Shown here one piece after another: positions 36,015 through 43,344 of a stretch of DNA of 64,000 nucleotides (position 1 is its first letter; every line of letters starts with the position of its first letter). The DNA comes from Stutzerimonas stutzeri (GTDB lineage Bacteria > Pseudomonadota > Gammaproteobacteria > Pseudomonadales > Pseudomonadaceae): the NCBI GenBank assembly GCA_002345575.1, contig DDVX01000003.1, positions 62,001 to 126,000 on the forward strand, read 5' to 3'. Below the pieces are notes generated by a model. It did not search any database, was not told the DNA's origin, and worked only from the letters and a program-made list of their open reading frames with translations. Both the position numbers and the translations under genes were made by a program.

Positions 36015-38162
36015 TCAAAGCGGTCCGATGCTGGTGCAGGAGGTGTTGCCCGTGTGCTTGCGCAGCATCGGCAATTGCGGACGTGACTTCCCGTTTTTCA
36101 CATCCAGCGACAGCGCATACTTATCCCACCATGGTCCGGCCGCCCAGTAGGTGCTGGGGATGCAGTTCTGGCCTAGATACCTCAGTAGATTGTCCGTCGC
36201 GACAATTGCCGAAGGTGAATAGTCCGGTGCGCCATGCTCGCCGATGAAACCACGTAGCCTGTGTTGGCGCAGCCATTCAACGAAGGGCTTAGCGCGATTG
36301 ACTCCGGTCATCGGGTCGTAGACGGCGTTACGGTTGGCGTAGCTGCCGGAGAAGTCGTGATCCAGGTACAGGTGCGCCTCATACACCAGATTGTTCTTCG
36401 GATCGCGCATCCAGGGGTCGTTGACCAAGCGGGTGTTGTACGAAGGCCAGTGATAGGCACTTGACCAGCGATCGCCCGCGACATAGATCCAGCGCGTGCG
36501 ATCGATCTCACGGATGGCCTTGGATGCCGCCAGCGCCGCCTCGGGCCACTTGCCGTTGGTGGAGTGCGGTTCGTTCATCAGGCCATAGCCGTATACCGCA
36601 GGGTGGCTGGCCACCTTCTGGGTGATGCGCCTCCAGCTGTCGGCAAAGGCACTGATCGGCACGTCTTTCGAGGCGATCAGCTTGCCGTAGTAGCGGTAGT
36701 AGTTGTGCATATCCAGAATCACCTGGACGTTGTGCTTGCGTGCATGGTTCAGGGTTGTCATCAGCCGGCCCAGCTCGGCTGCGTTGAGCTCGGTGTTCAG
36801 TCGGGGCTGGATGCGTTCCCAACGGAAGGGCAGGCGGACCAGCTTCATGTTCAGGTCGGCATAGCGCTTGAAGTCGGCTTCGCCAGGGTAGATGTAGTGA
36901 ATTAGGTAGCGTCCGGGAAGGCTCTCGCTGGCACTGTTACCGGCAGTGAATTCGGCGCCGGCAAGATTGACGCCCACCAGGTTGATCGGCGTACCCGAGT
37001 TTGCTCTGCCCTGTGAAGGCGAGCCGTCGCCCGGTTGTGGCTGACTGAAGCCGGTACTGCTTACCGACAGAGTGCGCGGATAGCCCACGGCCTTGCCGTC
37101 GATGGTGCCGCCGTCCACCAGCACGGTCATATTGCCGCCGGAGCGGTACACGACCTTTACAGTACGGATCTGGCCATCGGAGAACCTGACCTTGGCGCCT
37201 TTGTGAAAGGCGGCCTGGTTGGCCGGCGTGTCCTTGACGGAGAAGCCTGGGGAGGTGAGGTAGATGCCGCCGGTGAAGTCCTTGCCATTGAAGGCGTTCA
37301 GGGTCACCGTCAGGCCCGAATCCGCTACAGATGCAGGAGTAGGTGTCGGCGCTGGTGCTGGCGCCGGCTTTTTTGGCGCAGGTGTTGGTGGTGGTGTGCT
37401 TGGATTGCTTGGCGTGCTCGGCTGCGTAGGACCAGTGGCGGCAGACAGCTTGTTGGGGTAACCCAGCTTGCCGCCGATGGTCGCGCCGTTGAGCATCACG
37501 CTTATGTTGTTTCCGGAGATATAGATAGCCGTGACGGTGCGAACCTGGCCGTCGGCCAGGCGGACCGAAGCACCAGGCTTGAACACTGCGCGGTTGTCGG
37601 CGGTGTTGGGCAGTGAGAAACCGGCGGACTTGCGCCACACGCCTTTGATCCAGTCGTTGTTGGTGTAGTCGTTGATCGCGCTGCTATGACCAGCGTTGCT
37701 GTTGCCCTGCTTTGGTGTCGGCGCGGGCGCCGGTTTGCTCGGCGCAGGCACTGGCGTTGCCGTCGAAGTAGCCAGCGCAGTGACGCTTTTTGGGTGGCCC
37801 GTGCTGTTGGCGTTGAGCTGTGCGCCATCGAGCATGAGGCTCATGTGTGCGCCCGAGAAATAGATCGCCTTGATAGTGCGAACCTGGCCGTCGCCCAGCC
37901 TGACCTTGCCGTCCTTCTTGAACGTCGCCTTGTTTGCCGTAGTGGCAGGAATGGATACGCCGGGCGAAGCGCGCCAGGTGCCTTTGTTCCAGTCGTTGCT
38001 GGTGAAGTTGTTGAGCTGAGTCGCGTACTGTGCGCCTGCTGCCGTTTGTGTGGTTGCTGCGGCCGTACTCGTCGGGGCGATGCCGGCAAACCCGAACAAC
38101 GCGCTCAGGGTGATGGCGCCGAATAGGCTCTTTCGCGAGCCCGATACTGCGTTGAGGAACAT
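36015..38162 (-). CDS. Secreted GH5 glycoside hydrolase with three N-terminal copies of an unnamed repeat domain
   Basis: A 715-residue exported protein. A signal peptide (residues 1 to about 36) is followed by three tandem copies of a roughly 80-residue module (about 48-130, 163-240, 287-365), separated by Pro/Ala/Thr-rich linkers. Each module repeats the pattern W/F-x-x-G-x-W/Y...S-P/A-G-F/V-S...F-x-x-G...VR-x-DGQ-x-RT...SG...GYP/GHP. The C-terminal catalytic domain (about 395-700) is a GH5 barrel: acid/base E531 in GLMNEPHS, nucleophile E642 in FIGEHGAPD, plus ILDMHNYYRYYG. Cellulase, mannanase or exopolysaccharide-cleaving activity is possible. GGAGAG precedes the ATG. The modules are probably glycan- or surface-binding. 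Confidence 0.85.
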   Translation of the reverse strand: MFLNAVSGSRKSLFGAITLSALFGFAGIAPTSTAAATTQTAAGAQYATQLNNFTSNDWNKGTWRASPGVSIPATTANKATFKKDGKVRLGDGQVRTIKAIYFSGAHMSLMLDGAQLNANSTGHPKSVTALATSTATPVPAPSKPAPAPTPKQGNSNAGHSSAINDYTNNDWIKGVWRKSAGFSLPNTADNRAVFKPGASVRLADGQVRTVTAIYISGNNISVMLNGATIGGKLGYPNKLSAATGPTQPSTPSNPSTPPPTPAPKKPAPAPAPTPTPASVADSGLTVTLNAFNGKDFTGGIYLTSPGFSVKDTPANQAAFHKGAKVRFSDGQIRTVKVVYRSGGNMTVLVDGGTIDGKAVGYPRTLSVSSTGFSQPQPGDGSPSQGRANSGTPINLVGVNLAGAEFTAGNSASESLPGRYLIHYIYPGEADFKRYADLNMKLVRLPFRWERIQPRLNTELNAAELGRLMTTLNHARKHNVQVILDMHNYYRYYGKLIASKDVPISAFADSWRRITQKVASHPAVYGYGLMNEPHSTNGKWPEAALAASKAIREIDRTRWIYVAGDRWSSAYHWPSYNTRLVNDPWMRDPKNNLVYEAHLYLDHDFSGSYANRNAVYDPMTGVNRAKPFVEWLRQHRLRGFIGEHGAPDYSPSAIVATDNLLRYLGQNCIPSTYWAAGPWWDKYALSLDVKNGKSRPQLPMLRKHTGNTSCTSIGPL

Positions 38163-38584
38163 GGAAATCTCTCCGGAACTTGATACGTCAAAAGATCTCT
38201 GGGAGCTCTTTTAAAAAGTACGGAGGCAACTCGAGGCGATTCAAAAACTACCCGCTGCCGCCTTATCGGCTTGGTTAAAACCCACAATTATGAAGGGCCC
38301 AGCCATGGCGGCCTTTATATAGAAATGGCATAAGTAAATAAAATTAACTCTGGCGCCATTAAAACGGCACAAGCTGGAAGGCTCATAGCAGTGCTATCAA
38401 ATTGATATTTATCGGCACTTGTTGCTGCCCTTTGAGTTAACTGTGTAAGTACTTGAAAGGGCCGGTTCATCGACTGTTACAGGCAAGTCGGAATAATGAC
38501 GGCGGTTGAGTTTACAGATGCCAGAAATACTGACGAACGGTCTTTGGCGTTTATGTCTTTGTATTTCGGCGCTGACGGTCGGTA
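38163..38584. other. Long AT-richer intergenic region upstream of the GH5 gene
   Basis: About 420 bp without a supported gene, visibly richer in A+T than its surroundings (e.g. around 38320-38350). Both flanking genes are on the minus strand, so this is the 5' region of the GH5 gene. A weak minus-strand promoter candidate is TTGAAT (complement of 38239-38244) with an 18-base spacer to TACTTT (complement of 38215-38220). The length suggests complex regulation; no known operator was recognised. Confidence 0.5.
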
Positions 38585-40339
38585 TTAACGTTTCTGATCC
38601 AGACTTTCCACCGTCAGCTCCAGTGCCTTGCGCATATCCAGCCTGGCAGAGCGGCCGATATCTTGGTCATCAAGTCGGTAAGCGCGTTCCGAGGGCAGGA
38701 TAGGGGCGGTCAAATCATCCGCCTCGGCGGGTTCAAAATCGCTGCCGCGCCCTATGGTCATGGCGCTGCGCCGCAGCAGCTCGCGCACCTGTGACGGCTC
38801 AAGCTCGGGATTCACCGACAACATCGCGGCAACGATGCCGGCCACCATGGGTGTAGCGTAGGACGTACCGCAATGCACATCGCCGCGCTTACCGGGCTCA
38901 AGCGTTGCCGCGCGGGTGCAGGCTGAAGCGGTGATATCCACGCGCATGTCGAGGTTGGATGAGGGGCGCCGTGTGACGTATTCGGGGTCCTCCACAGTGA
39001 CATCGCGCTTGTCGCTGCGCTGATGGCCACCGACGACCAACAACTGGTCGGTGATAAAGGAGGAGGGCAGCCGATAGTCATCCTGCCCGGAGCGTGCCGA
39101 GCCGTTGCCGGCCGAATTCACCACCAGCACATCCGGATGCTCGCGGCGTAGCCACAGGAAGAACTCTTCCAGTAACTCCTCATAGCCGCTCATGGCGATG
39201 CCGGAGCGGACCAGTGAATCGACTTCCTCGCCCTCGATATCCCGCGTCCCTATACGGTGGATGCCCCAGCTCCAGTTGAGAATCCGCACGCCGTCTTCGA
39301 CCAGATTGACCGACGCGGCAATGTTGGCCGTGATACCTGCATCGGAGTTGCGCTCGACTATCACCTCGTAACCGGCGCTGGCCGGCTCCAGAGCGCTGAG
39401 GAAACCGCTGTCGCCGGGCTCGTTGTTCCGTGCGGCAAGGATGCCTGTGACGGTGGTGCCATGGCCTGCGGGGGCGTTGGCGTCCCTCGCGTAGACGCAG
39501 GTGCGCGACTTGCTCGGGTCGCAGTCTCCGACATAGCTCGAGAATTCTGGCGAATCGAAGTCCACATCGCGCTCGATGATGCCGATACGCACCGGGTGGG
39601 TTTTGATGGGGTCCTGCTTGGCGGGCACGCGGTGCAGGTAATAGGCCACGGCGTCCAGAAAACGATTGGCAACCCATTCGCTGTTGCGCGGTTTGTCTTC
39701 CTGATCGCTTTCGACAGGCTCTTCGGCCCCGGACTCTTCGATCACCACCGCATCTACGCTGACTTCGTTGCCCAGGCGCAAGACCAGCGCATCGCGCTCG
39801 GTGAGATTCTTCGCGGGCAGGCGCAGCTGGTAGGTATTCAGGGGCGCGATCATGCCGACCACTTTGGCGCCATATTTTTTGGCCAGGCGCTGCGCTTCAT
39901 CGAGGCCATCGTATTTTTCTTCGATGATCAGGCTGACCAGGTCGACATAGGTGGTGAGCCCATCCATGTTCTGCGCCACTTCATTCTCTCGTGCGGCTAT
40001 GACATGGCTGCCGTTGAGGGTCAGCCAGACAGAGTTGCTGCGCTGCTCGCCCTGTTCCAACCAGAGCGGCCCGCTTTCATGGTCTTTCTTGTGCAGGCTC
40101 AGGCGTAGTCGGCCATCGCTACGCCGTTCGGCCTTGACCGGCTTGCCGTTCAGCAGCAACTTCGGCTCGTCTTTGCCCAGGCCCTCGCTGCGCAGGCAGA
40201 AGGTCAGCTCGTCGGTGGCGAGCAGGTCTCCACAGCGTTGCAGGTCCTTGAGCCTGAGCGATTCGTCAGCAGTGCTGGCCAGAGTTGACCCCAGTACCAT
40301 CAGCAGGCCGCCGAGGCAGAGGAACGGTAGACGTTTCAT
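38585..40339 (-). CDS. Secreted subtilisin-like (S8) serine protease with Glu at the usual catalytic Asp position
   Basis: A 584-residue protein with a signal peptide (residues 1 to about 23), a 200-residue N-terminal region of unknown type and an S8 domain (about 245-530). His293 lies in AGHGTTVTGI, oxyanion Asn412 in VVNSAGNGS and Ser493 in HCGTSYATPMVAG. The first triad segment reads VRIGIIERDVDFDSPEF; aligned with V-x-V-x-V-I-D-T-G-V-D it has Glu256 where Asp is expected. Start 40339 overlaps the egtD stop by 4 bp; the longer frame (40390) was rejected as it lies within egtD. Target unknown; the export signal suggests action outside the cytoplasm. Confidence 0.85.
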   Translation of the reverse strand: MKRLPFLCLGGLLMVLGSTLASTADESLRLKDLQRCGDLLATDELTFCLRSEGLGKDEPKLLLNGKPVKAERRSDGRLRLSLHKKDHESGPLWLEQGEQRSNSVWLTLNGSHVIAARENEVAQNMDGLTTYVDLVSLIIEEKYDGLDEAQRLAKKYGAKVVGMIAPLNTYQLRLPAKNLTERDALVLRLGNEVSVDAVVIEESGAEEPVESDQEDKPRNSEWVANRFLDAVAYYLHRVPAKQDPIKTHPVRIGIIERDVDFDSPEFSSYVGDCDPSKSRTCVYARDANAPAGHGTTVTGILAARNNEPGDSGFLSALEPASAGYEVIVERNSDAGITANIAASVNLVEDGVRILNWSWGIHRIGTRDIEGEEVDSLVRSGIAMSGYEELLEEFFLWLRREHPDVLVVNSAGNGSARSGQDDYRLPSSFITDQLLVVGGHQRSDKRDVTVEDPEYVTRRPSSNLDMRVDITASACTRAATLEPGKRGDVHCGTSYATPMVAGIVAAMLSVNPELEPSQVRELLRRSAMTIGRGSDFEPAEADDLTAPILPSERAYRLDDQDIGRSARLDMRKALELTVESLDQKR

Positions 40340-41301
40340 GGACGGCGCTGTAGGTAATGCACGCTGAACAGTTGGCCCGGGTCGGTCCATAGCCCGCTGG
40401 AGTCGAACCCGGCGCTGCCGGCAAGATTGATGAAGCCCGGCAGGCTGTATTTGTAGGAGTTTTCGCTGTGTAGACTTTCTCCTGCCTGAAAGCGGAACAG
40501 CTGGCCTTCGAGGGCGACGGTCTGGTCCGTGCGGCTGACCAGGTGCATCTCGATGCGCGATTGCGCTTCGTTGAAAAAGGCACGATGGACGAAGCGTGAC
40601 GGGTCGATGTCGCTGCGCAGCTCGCGGCGGATGCGATGCAGCAGGTTCAGGTTGAAGGCTGCTGTGACCTGGGCGCGGTCGTTGTAGGCGGCTTCCAGCG
40701 TGGCTTTGTCCTTGAGCAGGTCGACACCTATCAGTACACCGCCGCCGGGAGGGAGAACGTCATGCAGGTGGCCGAGTAGTCGGCATGCCTGCTCTGGGGT
40801 GAAGTTACCGATGCTGGAGCCGGGAAAGAACACCAGCGGGTGATCCAGGGCGAAGTCGTCGGGCAGCTGCAGGTGATCGGAGAAATCGCTACAGACAGCG
40901 TGCACATCGAGCCAGGGATAATCAGCGGCCAGGCACCGCGTACTGCTCAGCAGGAAGTCTTCGGATATGTCGATACCCAGATAGCTGGCCGGGCGCAGCC
41001 CTTCTAGCAGCAGACGTACCTTGCGGCTGGCGCCACTGCCAAGCTCTATCAGGTTGCTCTGCGGGCCGACGATCTGGCGAATCTCGTCCGCAGCCTCGGC
41101 GAGGATGGCTTCCTCGGTGCGGGTTAGGTAGTACTCCGGCTGCAGGCAGATTTGCTCGAACAGCTCCGAGCCGCGCCGATCGTAGAAGAATTTGGGCGAG
41201 AGGTGCTTGGGCGAAGCGGCGAAGCCAGCCAATGCCTCGTCGCGCAGGGAGCTATCTCTGGGGGGCAAAACGTTGTCGTGCAGCTGTACAGCTAATGCCA
41301 T
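40336..41301 (-). CDS. egtD: L-histidine N(alpha)-methyltransferase EgtD
   Basis: SAM-dependent enzyme that trimethylates histidine to hercynine, first step of ergothioneine synthesis. It has 321 residues: KFFYDRRGSELFEQICLQPEYY, SAM-binding ELGSGASRKVRLLLE, YLGIDIS and FFPGSSIGNFTP are EgtD signatures. Its start lies directly after the egtB stop and its end overlaps the S8 protease start, giving one coupled unit. Confidence 0.92.
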   Translation of the reverse strand: MALAVQLHDNVLPPRDSSLRDEALAGFAASPKHLSPKFFYDRRGSELFEQICLQPEYYLTRTEEAILAEAADEIRQIVGPQSNLIELGSGASRKVRLLLEGLRPASYLGIDISEDFLLSSTRCLAADYPWLDVHAVCSDFSDHLQLPDDFALDHPLVFFPGSSIGNFTPEQACRLLGHLHDVLPPGGGVLIGVDLLKDKATLEAAYNDRAQVTAAFNLNLLHRIRRELRSDIDPSRFVHRAFFNEAQSRIEMHLVSRTDQTVALEGQLFRFQAGESLHSENSYKYSLPGFINLAGSAGFDSSGLWTDPGQLFSVHYLQRRP

Positions 41302-42594
41302 TCAGGACTCCCTGGCCAGGCGCAGCCCGGCGAACTGCCAGCGCATGGCCGGCTGAAAAAAATTGCGGTAGGTGGCGCGGATATGGCTTTGCGGGGTGGC
41401 GTAGCAGCCCCCGCGCAGGACCATCTGCCCTGACATAAACTTGCCGTTGTATTCGCCCAGGCTGCCTTCCAGAGGACGGAAGCCGGGGTAGGGGCGGTAG
41501 GCACTGGCGGTCCATTCCCAGACATCGCCAAACATTTGCGAAGGCCCTTCGCCACGCCCGGCAGCGACCGGTTGCAGATGATCGCTTTCAAGGAAATTGC
41601 CCTGCATGGGCCTTCCGCGCGCGGCCACTTCCCATTCGGCTTCGGTGGGCAGTCGAGCACAGGCCCAGCGGGCGTAGGCGTCCGCCTCGTAGAAACTGAC
41701 GTGGCAGACCGGCGCATCGAGATCCAGCGGTCGCAGGCCGCCGAGCGTCATTTCGTGCCAGGTATCTTCGTAGCGCAACCAGTACAGCGGAGCAGTCCAA
41801 CCCTGCTGGCGAATGTGCGCCCAACCATCGGAAAGCCAGAGTTCGCTGCGGGCATAGCCGCCATCGGCCATGAACGACAGGAACTCGCGGTTGCTTACCG
41901 GGCGGCTGGCGAGCTGGAAGTCCTCGATGAACTGCCGGTGCGCTGGGGTTTCGCAATCAAAGGCGAACCCTTCACCGCCATAGCCGATGGAGTGAATGCC
42001 GCCGCGATAGTGGTGCCACTGAAGGGGCTCGCAGCGCGACGCCGGCGCTGCTTTCAGGTCGGTGCGATAAACCGGGTGCAGCGGGTTCTGCGCGAGGATG
42101 TGCTTGATGTCCATCAGCAGCAGCTCCTGATGTTGCTGCTCGTGCTGCAGCCCCAGTTCGACCCGGCGCAGGATTTCCTGCGCATGCTGGATCGGCGGAT
42201 TGCTCAGCAGTTCGCCCATGGCCTGATCGACGTGCTGGCGAAAGCGGTAGACATCTGCCACGCCAGGGCGGGAGATCAACCCGCGGCTGGCGCGTGGGAA
42301 GGGCGTGCCGTGCGTTTCGTAGTAGGAGTTGAACAGGTGGTCGTAGGCAGGAGCCAGTGTGCGGTAGCCGTTCAGGAAGGGCTTGAGCAGAAAGGCTTCG
42401 AAGAACCAGCTGATATGTGCCAAGTGCCATTTCGGCGGGCTGACGTCCGGCATGCTCTGGACGACGTAGTCCTCGGTCTGCAGCGGTGCACAGATCGTTT
42501 CGCTGATTGCGCGTACCTGCGCGAAACGCTTTAGCGGACGAGCCGCCTCGGCAAGGGTAGGTTGCTCTGTCGGCTGTTCTGCCAGGGTGCCCAT
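41302..42594 (-). CDS. egtB: Ergothioneine biosynthesis sulfoxide synthase EgtB
   Basis: Non-haem iron enzyme that joins a thiol (gamma-glutamylcysteine or cysteine) to hercynine with oxygen to form the sulfoxide precursor of ergothioneine. It has 430 residues: an N-terminal DinB-like domain with the iron ligands in WHLAHISWFF and LQHEQQHQELLLMD (HxxxHxE), and a C-terminal FGE-sulfatase-like domain (CHVSFYEADAYARWACARLPTEAEWEVAARG, WEWTASAYRPYPGF, VLRGGCYATP). GGGGGAG precedes the ATG. No egtC amidase or egtE lyase gene is adjacent. Confidence 0.92.
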   Translation of the reverse strand: MGTLAEQPTEQPTLAEAARPLKRFAQVRAISETICAPLQTEDYVVQSMPDVSPPKWHLAHISWFFEAFLLKPFLNGYRTLAPAYDHLFNSYYETHGTPFPRASRGLISRPGVADVYRFRQHVDQAMGELLSNPPIQHAQEILRRVELGLQHEQQHQELLLMDIKHILAQNPLHPVYRTDLKAAPASRCEPLQWHHYRGGIHSIGYGGEGFAFDCETPAHRQFIEDFQLASRPVSNREFLSFMADGGYARSELWLSDGWAHIRQQGWTAPLYWLRYEDTWHEMTLGGLRPLDLDAPVCHVSFYEADAYARWACARLPTEAEWEVAARGRPMQGNFLESDHLQPVAAGRGEGPSQMFGDVWEWTASAYRPYPGFRPLEGSLGEYNGKFMSGQMVLRGGCYATPQSHIRATYRNFFQPAMRWQFAGLRLARES

Positions 42595-42678
42595 TCAGCT
42601 CCCCCTTGGTCATGGGGCGGGCGGCGTGCCTGCTAACGGGCGCGGGGCTGCCGCAAGCCTGGATAGTGATTTGGCTTA

Positions 42679-42990
42679 TCAGTAGTTCGGCGGGGTCTCG
42701 GGGATTCCGGTGTCGTCGGCGAGGGCCGGCATTGTCCAGGGTTCGAGTCGCTGCGCCTTGTCCTCGACATCCAGGCGTGCTTGCTCGATCACGCTGCCCA
42801 GATGCTGGGCATGGCTGTATTCCTCTCGGGAAACGCTGGGCACACGCAGCAGTTCTTTTCCGCTGCCATCCATTACGGTGAAGCTGAAGCTGTCTTCGTC
42901 CGGGTTGGCGCTGGTAACGCAGCCGCACGGCAGGAAGGCCTCGGAAACGAGCTGCATGGCGTCGTCGAGGGTCAGGGCTTGGTCGCTCAT
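42679..42990 (-). CDS. Small soluble protein, DUF1652-like
   Basis: A 103-residue protein beginning MSDQALTLDDAMQLVSEAFLP. The pattern SEAFLPCGCVTSANPDEDSFSFTVMD, then VIEQARLDVE, resembles the short DUF1652 proteins common in Pseudomonas (helix, Cys pair, beta-strands), but with an extra C-terminal tail. Start 42990 has GGAGAACGCT upstream. It is 84 bp upstream of egtB on the same strand and might share its transcript. Function unknown. Confidence 0.55.
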   Translation of the reverse strand: MSDQALTLDDAMQLVSEAFLPCGCVTSANPDEDSFSFTVMDGSGKELLRVPSVSREEYSHAQHLGSVIEQARLDVEDKAQRLEPWTMPALADDTGIPETPPNY

Positions 42991-43049
42991 AGCGTTCTCC
43001 AACATCAGGCTGTGTGATGTGGACCGCTCAAAAGCGAGGCCGTTTCCTT

Positions 43050-43310
43050 GAGTGAAAAACTACCTGCGTTGGCAATACTGCGTTAAAGCAGACTCGGCAA
43101 GCCGCTGCGGCTAACGCGCTTTAGCACGGCCCGGAGTACGAGTGAAGTGAGTACGGTTCATTTAGACCCAAGACAGGTACGCGAGCCCGGTCCATCCCTT
43201 GCCTGTTTTGACTCGCTACGCTCGCCCTTCGAGCAACAGCCTTCGGCTGTTGCTCCCGCTGGTCGCCGCGCTTTGTCTTGCCTGCCTCGCCTACGTTTCA
43301 GCAGCTTGCT
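43050..43310. repeat. Dispersed repeat, copy 2 (shared with 9091-9219)
   Basis: Shares CTGCGTTGGCAATACTGCGT and TTGTCTTGCCTGCCTCGC with copy 1 but is about twice as long, owing to an extra central segment that includes a strong 11-bp hairpin at 43231-43255. Ends are AGTGAAAAACTAC and GTTTCAGCAGCTT. Confidence 0.6.
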
Positions 43311-43321
43311 GGAGGAGGGTG

Positions 43322-43340
43322 CCCCGGCACTTGGCCGGGG
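43322..43340 (-). terminator. Hairpin downstream of rapA
   Basis: CCCCGGC (43322-43328), loop ACTTG, GCCGGGG (43334-43340), directly after the rapA stop. No T run follows on the minus strand, so intrinsic termination is uncertain. Confidence 0.45.
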
Positions 43341-43344
43341 TGAA

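Larger units (their letters stand above)
42991..43344. other. Intergenic region rapA/DUF1652-like: dispersed repeat and hairpins
   Basis: About 350 bp without a gene. It is mostly filled by copy 2 of the dispersed repeat (43050-43310), which contains a perfect hairpin GAGCAACAGCC-TTC-GGCTGTTGCTC (43231-43255). A second hairpin, CCCCGGC-ACTTG-GCCGGGG (43322-43340), lies 4 bp after the rapA stop. Confidence 0.65.

Noticed and set aside
38496..38580. Short plus-strand frame of about 28 codons in the GH5 5' region
   Set aside because: Poor ribosome-binding site and no recognisable sequence; the region is better read as regulatory DNA.
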